Positions 36,001-47,334 of a stretch of DNA of 64,000 nt are shown in pieces (within the stretch, counting starts at the first letter, position 1; the number at the start of each line of letters is the position of its first letter). The notes beneath the pieces are model-generated. The model ran no database searches. It worked only from the letters and a program-made list of their open reading frames with translations, and had not been told where the DNA came from. Position numbers and translations under genes: made by a program. The stretch covers positions 77,501,801-77,565,800 of the forward strand of contig NC_052017.1 in NCBI RefSeq assembly GCF_015832195.1, read 5' to 3'. This DNA is from Motacilla alba alba. Its lineage: Eukaryota; Chordata; Aves; Passeriformes; Motacillidae.

Positions 36001-39000
36001 ACCTTGAAAAGCTAGTAAGATGTGTGTGTGTATGTACACACATGCACACACTGTTATATAAATTCTAGTATTGATGCATATATTTGAGACCATCAAAGAA
36101 TGGCCAATGGTAATTTCTAAGCCAGGGCATTCTGTGTGATTCTATAAACATTCATGCACAAGCACCATAAAGACCCTGTAGAATAGGCAGGATATTAAGC
36201 CCAAACAGTTTGAAGGTCTGCATTTGTTGTAAACTTCTGTTGCCTTGAAGCTAGATGAAAAATTCTTCATTTGATTTTTTTTATACAGCATCACATCTCT
36301 CCCCCAGCCCATTATCAGTAAATTAAGTAAGTAGGCTAAACAAAGTCTTCCATGCAGAGGTATTTAACACTTAAACACAATCAAATATTTTTAATGCTGA
36401 ATAATATTACCAATAAAAATAGTAGGACAACATGATGCAAAGCTGTTACAATGAGCTATGATTGAGCAGTTTTGATAGAGGTTGCCTTGTAAAAATTTTT
36501 CTCTACACTTCTCTGTTGGTTATCTTGAACTGGCTGAATTATACAAAGGTGCTGATTTTATGTATTTATTTAACAGAATAATCTTATAATTCAAATTCGC
36601 TACACATATAAAAACCCTTTATATTTGGATAAAACCTTCAGAGTGAGCTTATGTGTTTGTATTGGAATTCATACACTGGTCTGCTCAGGGTGATTGCTAT
36701 TATGAGTTTCTGTTAAATGTGAAAATTAGTGGCATGGATTTTTTTTAAATGCAGATTTTCTTTTTGAGGTTATCAAGGAATACTGGAGCAGTTTGCTACT
36801 ACAGCAGTGTGTCCCAAACTTGTTAGAAATATTGTGAAGTCAATTTTCTTTCTAAAAATCCAAGTGTGCTCAAAGGGTACCTCTTGGCTTCCTGCAGTAG
36901 CCATGTTTGCTGCTATTTTCACTCCTCCCTCTCTCTTGCAGAAAAGCTCTGCAGCAGAAACTGGGTAGAAGCTGAGTAGCCAGCTGCCCTGTTTTCAAAT
37001 CTGAGAGGTTTCTTGACAACATCCCAGCTTTGTATGATTTTGTTTCTGTTGGTATTCTCATTTGATCCAGTGCTTTGGACAGTGATTTCTTACTGGTTTT
37101 GGCTAACCTCAACTTTTTTAAGTTAAGTGATTTTACTTTGAAAAATTAACTTGTTCACTGTTTCTGTTCAGATCACTGATTTAAAATGCTCAAAACCAGC
37201 TATTAAAATACTTTGTTTTTTTAAATTTATTCAGTTGAATTTTAATTCTTTTTACTTCACACCTTTTTTTTTTTTGTGAGTTAAGATACTTGCCAGTAAA
37301 ACAGAGAGAAGAGCTTATCTCCAAACACACCTGGATAGTAAAGTCAGCAATGCATGAGATTGAAATTCATACTTTCTGAGTCTAGGTTGTTTGACTTGAC
37401 TAGATATGTTCTAAAAAATTATGTAATTAAAAACGAAATTCATGAAATCTTGTTATGAAGACAAGTTTAGTGTTATGTAGATTTACCTCATCTTTGTTTT
37501 AAAGAATGATTTGTATAAAAATCTTGCTTAAACATAGGTTCTGTAGGAAGCCAAAGAAAATTTTTAACCTTTTTTTTTGTGCATTGTGCAAAGACAATTA
37601 TTTTTAATGAAACCACAGGTAATTTACAAGTAGCACTTCCTATGCAATAATTAAAATATTTTGTTTTCTTTATTTTCTCTGTACATAAATAAAAGTATGG
37701 ACAAAAATCTACTACAAACTCAGTGTTTAATCTTCGTATCTTTAAATGCAATGCTTGGAGCTCTCCATATTTGCTTCTCATGGAAAGGTTATGGGGAGAA
37801 ACTGAACTCAATTATTGCAATCTGAGTCTATTTCTTCCAGTTTATTTTCAGTATTAGTAGCAGCTGTTTTTGCATGCTTCCAATGAGTTTTGAAGTATTC
37901 AACATTTATTTCTTCTTCATATTTTAGGTTTGTTGCATTGACCCCTTGGAGATTGTATCATCTGACTTCCCTTATAATACTTGGAGTGTTAATTCTTCAG
38001 ATAATGAAGGATTTGGTATTCTCAAAGATAAAAGGTAAGTGTACTGATACAGTTCCGTGCTTAAACACCTGCACTTTGGAGCATGCTAATTCATTACTAA
38101 AGCCAGGTCAGTATTATGATTATTGTAAAAGTATCAGCTACTTTTAGGAGGTGATAGTAGATCTGTGATGGTCTATTGCTATTTTCAATTAAATTTTGCT
38201 GTATTTTATGGGGAGGGCATTAGGAGATTTGTTTTAGCATTTAGATGATTGTAATTGTTAGGAGTGGACAGTCATTATTGTTTCTTAACTGCTAGGTCTA
38301 AAAATGCATTCTTTTCTAAAATACAAAGTTTTCCTTGACATTCATACTTCTTCTAACAATAATCATATAATTTTTGGAAGTTTTGAGACATACAAGATAT
38401 ATCAGTGAAATTTGTAAGTAGATAGAGAAATTACCTATCTTAGCACAGTTGAAATGAGAAGTGAACAGTATTTTCGCTTTACTTTGTATAGCATTTAGTG
38501 TCCAGAGTGTATAAAGTCTTATGTGAATACAACCAATTTTGAAAGGGATTTTGAGTTTGTTGGCTGGTCTGGTGTTTTGGAGGTTTTTTTTTTCAATTCC
38601 AGTCCTGTACTTCATTACCATCTTGAAAATACTTTCACAAAATGCTCATCATAAGTTTTTAATTTTCATTGCCATGAAGATTGTTATTTTCAAGATTCTT
38701 ATTTTGCCTTTTGTTTATTGTTAAACCCCATGCAAAGTGTTTGAAAAAACATCTGAACATAGTACAAAAGCAGGAAATATATGTCAGAGAAGCATGGTAT
38801 TACTTTGTGATGTACTAACATGTCATTTCTGACTGCTAAAGCCCTTTGTTCCCTGCTAAGTTACAGCAGGTATTTGCTACCTTTTCTGAAGGATGATTTA
38901 CTGTCATTCCCTTTTCTGGGAGTCTTGGTTACCAATCTGTTTCCTGCTTGAGTATTACAAGCCCAGAGGCCAATTTATAAAGCTAAGCAGATCAATCAGT

Positions 39001-39813
39001 TTGATTTTTTAAAGCTCTTTGCTATATAAATCACCACAATCATTGAATACCTTGCTAGCTGGAGGGCAAAGATTTACTCGTACCTGTAATTCACTCCTAC
39101 CTGTAAATAATATTTTTGTAGTGACCAAATTCAGGACGTACCAATCTCAGGTTTGTGTGATTATTTAATGATTCATTTTAGAGATGAGGCTAGGAAGACC
39201 TCTGTTTCCTAGCTTATAGAATAATTATTTCCTGTAGTAAACTAATTTATTCTACTGTTGCCTTTGATGCCATTGTGGACAATGTTTAAGAAAAATCAGG
39301 CCCTCGAAGTAATACTGCAGGAGTCTTGTGGTAATGAATTGAAATCAATGACGTGCCACTCCAAGAAGCAGAAAAATTTCTTCTCAGTATATCATGTCTG
39401 TGTAGCTGCTTCACGCTTCCAGCCAGCCACTAGATGGCAAGACTATTACAGATTCATGAGGAATGTAGAGTGGTTGTCAGTGTGTAGAAGTAGAGGATAT
39501 GTTCATGTTAAGGTTATGACACCCTTCCATGTGGAAATATAGCCATAGAGGATCCTGACTTGTCCCATTAATGATTTTAACTGTATGTTAAGTTTACAGA
39601 AAACAATTCAATAACTGTTACTGTAAGATGATATAGCATTTCTGTTTGACTGATACAGAGAATTCCTTAGTCATTTTGTCCCAATTCTGTATATGTTCTA
39701 TAAAAATAAATAAATAAAAATAAAAATAAAATTCTTTCTGATTTAGTGCATCGTGTTTGATCTTACATTCTTATAATTGCAGGTGGACAGCTTTGGAGGA
39801 CCATCACTGGCAA
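23850..39813 (+). CDS. RETREG1: RETREG1 (FAM134B), ER-phagy receptor, exons 1-3 (3' part outside window)
   Basis: RETREG1 is an ER membrane protein whose reticulon-homology domain bends tubules and sheets and whose C-terminal LIR recruits LC3/GABARAP for ER-phagy. Exons seen: 23850-24079, 37928-38034 and 39783-39813, giving 122 codons plus two bases with phase intact at both junctions. Residues 1-55 are Ala/Glu/Pro-rich and poorly conserved. Residues about 58-112 (ALSWERPLRSLGGFVCANLL, then FVALTPWRLYHLTSLIILG) form the first hydrophobic hairpin of the reticulon domain and match the human protein closely as I recall it. The tail KIKGGQLWRTITG enters the cytosolic linker. The second hairpin and LIR are beyond the window. 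Tandem orientation after MYO10 matches human. Confidence 0.93.
24091..24118 (+). other. G-quadruplex-forming candidate
   Basis: Five G-runs of three or four separated by loops of one to four bases, starting 12 nt after the exon 1 donor, on the coding strand and so also in pre-mRNA. Confidence 0.6.
24446..24464. repeat. (CA)n short microsatellite
   Basis: About nine CA units at the downstream edge of the CpG island. Confidence 0.85.
30173..30244 (+). other. Exon-like open segment in RETREG1 intron 1 (unproven)
   Basis: A 72-nt segment lies between aataattttag and gtatgt. It is open in one frame, giving a protein-like peptide starting STEISSPLFTDVTEEF. It needs one carried base, whereas RETREG1 exon 1 carries two, so it would not continue the RETREG1 frame. 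The polypyrimidine tract is weak. It may be chance. Confidence 0.2.
31817..32369 (+). mobile_element. Solo LTR, ERVL-type avian family, plus strand
   Basis: It runs from TGTCTTGGTTTCGGCTGG to ttataccacaaca (TG...CA, 553 bp). It follows a common avian ERVL LTR: a block like ttttggattcagtatgag, then ctctgccagcc, agccaggacagctgacc, ccaaagggatattcc, a TATT-rich R region, ATTAAA at 32258-32263, and a 3' end with ccatctcaccagggcagg. The flanks ccagg (31812-31816) and ccaag (32370-32374) make a 5-bp target-site duplication with one mismatch. There is no internal coding part. The open frames within it are not genes. Confidence 0.88.
32917..32950. repeat. 17-bp tandem duplication
   Basis: Two adjacent copies of caggaaacagttaccac differ at one base (32931 versus 32948). 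Confidence 0.92.
34470..34690 (-). mobile_element. Diverged CR1 3' fragment, minus strand
   Basis: It resembles the reverse complement of a CR1 3' UTR: gatggaaggacagctggag, then gtcagctagtctggcttgc, an internal block around gttttgaaagtcctactcc, and a stretch ending gtgttccttcttgcag. It is heavily diverged, and the ends are approximate. Confidence 0.55.
36020..36051. repeat. TG/CA-rich inverted repeat
   Basis: A TG run followed by tatgtacacacatgcacacac. The TG and CA halves are complementary and could fold into a short hairpin. Confidence 0.7.
37928..38034 (+). CDS. RETREG1: RETREG1 coding exon 2, first membrane hairpin
   Basis: A 107-nt exon with acceptor atattttag and donor AAAAG|gtaagt. 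The first G completes Trp from exon 1, giving LLFW|FVALTPWRLYHL. It encodes residues 77-112 including TSLIILGVLILQIMKDLVF, the second leg of the first reticulon-domain hairpin, and ends one base into a Gly codon. It aligns residue by residue with human LTPWRVYHLISVMILG as I recall it. Confidence 0.95.
38035..39782 (+). other. RETREG1: RETREG1 intron 2
   Basis: A 1.75-kb AT-rich intron, gtaagt to attgcag, with a TAAA-type low-complexity stretch at 39702-39731 about 50 nt before the next exon. No mobile element recognised. Confidence 0.85.
39702..39731. repeat. (TAAA)n low-complexity stretch
   Basis: Irregular TAAA/TAAAAA repeats. Confidence 0.9.
39783..39813 (+). CDS. RETREG1: RETREG1 coding exon 3, 31-nt micro-exon
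   Basis: Acceptor tataattgcag; the 31-nt exon encodes the end of Gly, then GQLWRTITG plus two carried bases; donor gtaggt. The corresponding segment of the human protein, AQLWRSLSES before WEVINSK, needs an exon of the same length (2+27+2 nt) and phase; the shared QLWR core at the right phase makes chance unlikely. The second half (TITG versus SLSE) is diverged. It is too short for ORF-based gene finding. Confidence 0.82.
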
Positions 39814-40367
39814 GTAGGTATTTTATTTTTAATGCATGGTTATTTATTACTTTATTTTTTTATAGTTAGCCTGGAATTTTTCTTTAAAAGTCTGTTTTCT
39901 TCTAATAAATTTCTGAATTATTTTGATCTTAAAATATTTTCTAAGTTTATTAGTGCTTGTTCATGATTTTTAATAAATTCTTTTTTCTGATTTGAGTTAT
40001 ATTAAAGTATATAGTAACATATCAGAATACCTCTAGAAATGCTTTTTGCTACACTGTGATGATCATGCTTTATGTTTTCTGGGAATTAGTGCTTTCTTCG
40101 AAAAGCAGAATAATACTGTGTTGGTCAAAGAGGTAACATAGAACTTTTAGAACTTATACCAGTGCTGCTGACCAGAAGTAGGTAAGATGGCTGGGTTTTC
40201 TCTTTAAGTCAACATAAGTAACTGATCATTATGATTACAAATAAATATCAGTTGATATCCATATGAATAGAAATTAATAATTTTGAAGCCTGTTGACTTG
40301 CCTGTCTTAGGCAAATGTTTATGTTATATTACCAGAGAGTGTATAATTTATTTAATTTGGTGGCACT

Positions 40368-40787
40368 TGTCCAGGTTATAGCAAAGACAGAGTTAATTTT
40401 TGCAGTAGCCAGAAGGGGCATGGCCAGGACTCAAAGGACTTTTTATTCTCTAGCACCTCTCCTCAATTTCCGGGGATGGGGGAAGGAGTCCCTTCCAGGT
40501 CAGGTGTGGTTGGGAGTTTACACCTGGTGTGTGAATCATTCACCTCCCATGTACACTCTGATATTGTCACTGCTACTGTTTATTGTTCTTTCTTATTGCT
40601 GTTCTTTCTTATTCTTATTGCTTATTTCTTATTGTTTCCCATAAAAAGTTCTTATTTCAACCGTGATCTTTACCTTTTTTGTCTCCAGTTCTCCTGTTCA
40701 GCCCTTCACAGGAGAAGGGGTGATGGGGGCGTGAGCGAGCATTGTGTGGTTTGGAGTGTTTCAGTGGGAACACTGAACTAGGGAACA
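40368..40787 (+). mobile_element. Solo LTR, ERVL-like avian family, plus strand
   Basis: It begins TGTCCAGGTTATAGCAAAG and contains agacagagttaatttttgc, ggggcatggccagg, a TTATT-rich region, cataaaaagttcttatttc (eroded poly(A) part), tctccagttctcc and gggggcgtgagcgagc, an order typical of a common avian ERVL LTR. It ends near gggaaca. It is shorter than related LTRs, suggesting internal deletion. The flanks gcact and ccatt match at only three of five bases. No internal retroviral sequence. It lies about 550 bp downstream of RETREG1 exon 3. Confidence 0.75.
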
Positions 40788-42321
40788 CCATTCCTTAAGC
40801 ACAACAGCAGTATAAACAATGTCTAAACAGTTTGCAGACAATCCATTTTCAGAACAAAACACTGCATATTTAAGGCATTATTCTTCTAAACAGACCACCA
40901 GGATTTATTATATATCTGACATAATTTGAGAGCATATCCATTAGTACACTATTGTTTTATAGCCTGACACTGAAGAAACAGCAACGCAGAGTTGAAAAAG
41001 GGAAGATGCTGGGTTTTGTTCTTTTGTTTTGTTTTCTAGAGACAGGTATCAATGTCATAGCAACTACAGAAGGCAGTTCAGATGTGCAGCTCCTGTTCAG
41101 TTTCATACCTCTTAACTTCCACAGGTATGAAATCGCATAAGCATAAAATGGAGCTGTATGGAATTGATGACAGCTTAGTTTATAAACTGAGCAGAGTAAA
41201 ATGCTTTTACCATAGCTAGTGCTACTTCATGTATCTGTGCAGAGTGGCAATGCTTCAAAAAATTTAATCAAGAAGCCATTCCTGTGGCACAGTAGATTAG
41301 TGTGATTTATATTTCATTTCTCCTTCCTGTTATTCACCAGAGAAATTTACATAAAATTTACTGTCTTTCAGGGTTTTGAATCTGACTTTACCTGTCTGTT
41401 TACATTCAAGAAGAGGAAAGCAAAGAAAACCAAATTGCTTGTGAAGTGAAAGGAAGCATAGGTTTTTGACTGCCTTTTGTTTCCCTGAAAAATAATTATG
41501 TAGTCTGATAAATTTTTCTTCTCTTTCTTCTCTTACTCCCTAGTCGATTCATCAGGTCACCAAACTAGAATAGTTGATTTTAATGAAAAGACTATAAATA
41601 GTACTTTAAATATCTTGGATTCAGGTTTTCAGTTGTTCAGAATGCTGGACTTGATTTGCTATTCTGTGGGGAGACAATGCAGAGAATGAAAAAGAGAATT
41701 TGATGAGCTCACCATAGCTCATGCCTTTGGGTAATATAATACAAGCATTGTATGTGTCCATCTAGCCCAGCATCTGCTCTCTGAAGGGATCCAGCCAGGA
41801 GAAACATGACCTTGGGTAATGTCCTGCATTAAAGCAGGACAAGCTTGCAAGGTTCTCCTGGTGTACTTTCCCAGCAGCTTCTAGTTGAACCTTACCCCCA
41901 CCACCTTCCCAAGCTGTTCTAGGTGGACCTTCCGTGAATTTGTCTCATTGCTTTTGTTCTTAGAAACTTCTGCTGTTGGCAACATCCTGTGCTCAGAGAT
42001 CCACAGCTGAGCCACGTGCTTTGTGAACAGTCTTCTGTTTGTTTACTGGTCTATATTAGTTTGTAAGCTCTTCTTACATTTTTTCTTGTTGGAAGAAATA
42101 CTGAGCAATTACTCTCTATTAGTATTCTCCAGCAAGCTGTGACTTTTATAAACTTCTGTCCTGACCTGTTCTCTTCAGTTCATGACTGCTTAATTTTTCC
42201 TAAAATAGAGGTTCTCTGAGTTTTGGTGCCTTCATTGTGCTTTTCTGCATTTTTCTTCCATTTCTGTGCCCCTTTTTGCTGGGAAGAGAGAATTACAAAT
42301 AGCATTCAGGGAGATCCTTGA

Positions 42322-42347
42322 TGATCCTATACATTGATCCTATACAT
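42322..42347. repeat. 13-bp perfect tandem duplication
   Basis: tgatcctatacat occurs at 42322-42334 and 42335-42347, inside the ancient CR1. Confidence 0.95.
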
Positions 42348-42424
42348 TGTCCCTCTCTTCTTTTCGTAATAAATCCCAACATTTGATTGAGGTTTTTTTT
42401 AACCTCTGCTGAGCTCTGAAATTA

Positions 42425-42453
42425 TGTTTTCATGGATTCTTGTTTTCATGGAT
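42425..42453. repeat. 16-bp-period tandem duplication
   Basis: tgttttcatggat occurs at 42425-42437 and 42441-42453. Confidence 0.93.
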
Positions 42454-43341
42454 AATCACTTCAAGGTGATGTCTTGAGTAGTGAAGATCAGCTTAAAGCC
42501 CATATGACTTTAAGAGTTTTTGGCGTTTTTTTGTCTTTGAATTTCTTCACATTTCATCTGCCTTTTTGCAAGAAATCATGTGATACTTGATTAAATTCTG
42601 CTAATCCTTGCAGCTGGTCTCTGTCTTTACAGAATAATTCCTCTTATTTGTCATGGCTTCTTATGCTCCATAAAAGCATTTGATGAGAGACCTTGTTGAA
42701 AGCCTTCTCAAAAATCCAGGTGATTTTTTATGGACATCAATGTTCATCTAAAAACAGGTTCACTTTTGGAAAGGACAGAAGGTTTGTGATACGATGTCCT
42801 TTACAGCTTACATTAGGATAGGCATGCATGTCCTTTGTTAGTTTTCCTGACAGTTTGCACAGAGCAGAGATGAGTGTTTAGGGGTTTGCAGTTCTCTGGC
42901 TCTTGTGTGCCTTCCCTAAAAATAGATACTGCTTTAGGCACTTCACAGTCCTCTGCCTTAAGGCAGCTTTAAGAGACGCCTTTTAACCGAAATGAAATTT
43001 CAACTGTTGCACCCAACCTTTCAATTATAGCTTTTATAAGTTCACAAAAAGACTTTGCATTTGTTTGCACTCTGGGTGGTTTTTTCTTTTTCTGAATGCC
43101 ACTATAAATGTGCCTGTTGATTGTGTTGAAATTGAAAGAACTGCTGTAAGATGTTGAGGCTGGGTGCATGGTTCCTTTTCATTTTACGCAAAATTGGATA
43201 TGAAAAACTGTTTTCATGTTATCATATATGAGCAAGACATGCCAAATATATCCCCACATCCCGCAGAGAATCACTGGCCCTTAAGTAACTTACAGAGAAA
43301 AAAATGTGTAGATCTGTGATACTTTCAGTGAGAGACAATGC

Positions 43342-43371
43342 CTATTCTAATAAATGTCTATTCTAATAAAT
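43342..43371. repeat. 16-bp-period tandem duplication
   Basis: ctattctaataaat occurs at 43342-43355 and 43358-43371. Confidence 0.93.
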
Positions 43372-44935
43372 TGTGTGCATGATTTCTCTTTGGCATCATG
43401 GCCCTACAGCCCTGCATCCATAGTTTGTAATTGCCTTAAGGTCCATGCAGAATGGCTGTGTGCAGGCAGGAAAGGGTTTCTAGTCTGTGCCAACTTTGAA
43501 ACTCCTCTGGATTGCTTTGGCAAGTGCTAGGTGGCATCCGCCAGAAATGTGCTAAGAGCTATTTTAATGGTTTAACTGCAGAACTGACCAATTCTAGTGC
43601 CTGACAGAATTGCCACACACAGTTTGGTTTATCGAAACAGATGTAGGTAGTACCAAAATTATCTGAACAGACTAATCTCCTGCCCTACCTTTTTGTTACG
43701 TGATTCTGGTTTTGAAAATCAATATCAGTCAGTCACCAGCACAGTAGAATGTTTCATAAATGGTGGCACTAATTTCTGATGAGTTTTACAGTGAATTGGT
43801 AAACTTTTGGTAGTTTTAGGGTGAATTGGAGGGTGATTGTGACTGTTCTGAAACTTGCATTTTTTCAACATTCACATGCATTCTGTATTTTGTCTGCTGC
43901 ATGTACATTCCAAGTATCAGAGACTGAAGTACTTCAATGAAAATGCTGTTAATTTGTGGCACTTGTTTTTGGTTCTCCTTCATCTTTGTTGAGCACTGCT
44001 GACTAGTTAGGGCAAACATAGCATTACTTTTTTCATTGCCATAACTTAAATGCAGAGTGCTTGTTGTCTCACATGTAAAATGTGTCTATGTAAGAAGACC
44101 TGTGTTTGTTTTTCTAATGGAGTCATTTAGTACTATTTTAAATTTAAAATTTCAAACTGAAGATAAGCTGAACCTTCCTTAGGGATGGTAGCATGTAGCA
44201 CCTTTTTTTCCCTTAATCTAGTTCTGTTTCTGAGGAACTGCTGTACAGGTATCTTGCCTTTTTAGAAAATGGGTGACAGCTTTTAAAGGAGCGCTGGAAG
44301 AGGTCACTTGTTAAATTACTCTTCCTCACTATAAAGATGTTTTATTTTTTCCTATCCTAGAGAAATTTCTTTGAAATCTGGTGCTTTTCTAGTCACTAGA
44401 TGTATTAGAATATCCACAGGAATTGTAGCACACCTTCATTTCTTCAGTGGTCAAACTTAAGAAGGTCAAATTAATACTAATGCAGAATTATTCTTTTATA
44501 GCAAGCCTGAAAAAAACCCTTGCTGCAGCCTGAGAAGGGACTAAGCAACAGTCCTTTTGAAAGGCCATCAGAGAGTGACTGAAGTGAATAAGCCAGAAAG
44601 AAAGGAGTTAATGCTCTGAAGACCAGCAGCTCTTCATAGCTTGTTTTCAGTCCCCTGTTATGTTTTATCATTTTCTCAGATCAAAGCTACCTGGGACTTC
44701 TGGAAAGAGTTGTGCCTGACCAGTCATGGTGTTAAGCTCCCTACTGCACTAATGGCTGCTTCAGACACAGACTGCAGTAGGTGTGTAGTACCTACTATAT
44801 TATTAAATGTTGAATGTTGTGGATACAATCATTTCAGCTATGAAAATAAATCCTGAAAGGGTTCTCCTGGCCATGTAGGTTGAAAGAAAGGGTTTTTTTT
44901 TTTTATTTCCAAAGCACATCTTCTCCTCTTCTCCC

Positions 44936-44980
44936 AAGTGGAGGGAAAAATAAGCAAGTGGAGGGAAAAATAAGCAAGTG
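44936..44980. repeat. 20-bp perfect tandem duplication
   Basis: The unit gagggaaaaataagcaagtg is present twice (44941-44960, 44961-44980), preceded by the last five bases of a further unit. Confidence 0.96.
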
Positions 44981-45683
44981 CAGCACCATGAACAGCATGT
45001 CTCATCCACTGCTGCTCATGTGATCAGGTCAGTGAATATTTGGAATTCTGTAAGGAGAAACAGTGACATTTCCAAGGCAAAAGGACACTTGGTGGAAGCT
45101 TTCAACTGGCAGCTGTCTGTACTGAAGCACTTTAGGACTTGATGTTAAAAACCATGGTTAATATTGAAATGCTCTTGAAGCTCAGTAGTTAACTACCTGG
45201 GATATTTCTGAAATAATAGCCTTCACTGATAGAAGGTTACAAACAGACACACAGAGGTTATTTTCTGAGCCCAGGACTTTCCTGTTCCTTACCACCTCCA
45301 TCCTCCAGTCCCTTCTTTGTGGATTCCTTTTATGAGAGTTAGCTGTAGTGATACTTGTGAACTCCCAGAGCCATCAAAGTTGCTGCCCACTTGCAGGCGA
45401 CTGTTACTCTTTGGTAAGTAACAACATCCATTACTGGGTCAGCTGATGTGACAGATGAGCTTCAAATTCAGGTCATAGCTTCTCCAGATCTGAATTCATC
45501 TTTTGAGCTACACTGGTTTCACACTTGCAGCAGCCCTGCTCATAGACATTTGCATGCATTACAATGGTCAGTGTGTTCTGAAGAACAATATTCTGAGCTA
45601 GCACCATTCAGAGCTTGACAGATTTCACGTAATGTGTGACTACTGGGCTCTTTTCCAAGGAGAAGAAAAAATTATCTTTTGAA

Positions 45684-45716
45684 TCTAATAACTCCATAAC
45701 TCTAATAACTCCATAA
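45684..45716. repeat. 17-bp tandem duplication
   Basis: tctaataactccataac at 45684-45700 is followed by 16 of its 17 bases at 45701-45716. Confidence 0.95.
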
Positions 45717-47313
45717 TGCATTTGTGCAAAATTATTCCTAATATGTCACTGAGAGCAATGAAAAAAATCTGCATGTTGTCCCTAAATATAAATGAGACAG
45801 TTGCCCCTTTCATCTAATTACCATGCTTTGTTTATTATGTCAGAGGCTTTACATACCTCTGATTTACATATGTTTTTCCTGCTGGGTTTGCTTAAGATAA
45901 TCTGCAAGTCATGTGCCTAAATATTTCTGACGTAGTCTGCTTAGTCTGATTTCATGATCAATGGAGAAAGATTTGGAATGCTTCATGAGATGTATATCCT
46001 GATGTATCTCTTCCCAAACAAATTTCTGTAAGAGGGTCAGGTATGTGTCTTAATGATGACTGTTTGTTTCCCTTGAATATATGCAGGAAGCCTAGGGTGG
46101 TGAGACAAGTGAGGGTGTTTACAACCCTTGCATCATTGTTCCCTGTTGATCTGAAGGCCTGTCTGTTTTGGAGATGCCATTGACTGTTGCTTGTGGCTAC
46201 AATAAGAAACTGGCTCTTGCACTCTTGGCACAACACACGGGAATACCAATCCACAGCAATAATAACTGCAGGGCATGGGGACTTGATTAATTTTATACCT
46301 CTTTGTGTACGTAAAGTTTCTCTGAAATTAGTCTCAGGCATAGTATGATTGTGTATTCAGATCACTCTTGAGACACCAAGGATATGCTGCTTCACTGTAT
46401 CTCAAAATAAAAATCCTGTCCTTCAGAGTGTTGCAAAGAGATTTCTTTGCAGATGAGTGGATTAGGAAATAAGAGATCTTTTTCCACTAGGAAGTCCAAC
46501 AAGATCAAGGCTGTAGCAGAAGTGTTTCTGTTATACACTTGTTAATCTATTTCCTTGATGTTATAGATAGGAAAAAATGTACTGTGAGCCAAGGGCAGTC
46601 ATGTGGGCCAGTCAGTACCAAAACATGTCACCACCAGTTCCAGTTTTTGTTGTGCAGTCTCTTTGTCTTGCTTTGGTCATCCAGACAGGATCCATTCCTC
46701 ACATGGCCCTACACAACTACACAATATGGTAACAGACTGAAGAAAATACTTCCTGTGTACCTATAGCAAGGCGGAGGGCAGAATATAGTCTAACAGATAA
46801 ATGGAGACAAATAGGCTCCTGAGAACAAATATTTGCTTCTTCAGTTATTTCAATGTAGTCTAAAGGCATTTGGAGTATTGAAAGACTTCCAGCCTTGGTA
46901 TTTCAAAGTGGTTGCTGTTCTGTTCATTTCGCCTCATATATTTTCATGAGTTTGTGTTGGAAGATATATATGGCTAGATAACATACCTCAAACAATTCTG
47001 CTTCAAATATGGTTCTCCCAAATGTTCTTAATATATAAAAGCTTTGCAGTCCTTCAGGAAGTGAATGCATACTTGTGGAAAGCAAATGGAAATTGAGTTT
47101 TATTTGCAGCCTAAACCCATACTTTTTCAGTAACCACTGTACTGTTCAAATACCAGATTGTAATTTTCCTTTGTTTTATAGAATGTGTTGCTACAACTCA
47201 GATAGGCAGCAATATGTGTGGTGGGTTTTTTTCTAAAGGCACTTTACACATGAATGATCAAACCTGCAGATTGCAGAAAGAATTTTCTGAATTGCAAAAC
47301 CTCCCGATGCTTC

Positions 47314-47334
47314 TTTTTTTTTTTTTTTTTTTTT
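47314..47334. repeat. Poly-T tract (about 21 T)
   Basis: A homopolymer in RETREG1 intron 3. No retrocopy body is recognisable on its 3' side. Confidence 0.9.

Larger units (their letters stand above)
24080..37927 (+). other. RETREG1: RETREG1 intron 1
   Basis: A 13.8-kb intron from gtgagcc to attttag. The first 350 nt are still CpG island, with a G-quadruplex candidate at 24091-24118 and a CA repeat near 24446-24464. The rest is AT-rich. Recognised insertions are a solo LTR at 31817-32369 and a CR1 scrap near 34470-34690. An exon-like 72-nt open segment lies at 30173-30244. Other open frames, up to 144 codons (26784-27218, minus), are unsupported. Confidence 0.85.
41735..43150 (-). mobile_element. 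Ancient L3-like CR1 LINE, minus strand
   Basis: Read as the reverse complement, blocks follow the old amniote CR1/L3 type in order: 3' terminus gtccatctagcccagcatc, 3' UTR blocks near 41960-42250 (gctgttggcaacatcctg, acttttataaacttctg), then ORF2 remnants catttcatctgccttttt, agaccttgttgaaagcc, gtcctttgttagttttcctg and tttaggggtttgcagttc. Decay is heavy, so it is much older than the avian CR1 copies in the intergenic region. Ends are approximate. Confidence 0.65.

Noticed and set aside
41513..41556. Strong polypyrimidine tract and AG (to 41543) followed by a GT 13 nt later
   Set aside because: It could define a 12-nt exon, but does not match the RETREG1 exon 4 expected at this phase, and pyrimidine-rich AGs are common in introns.
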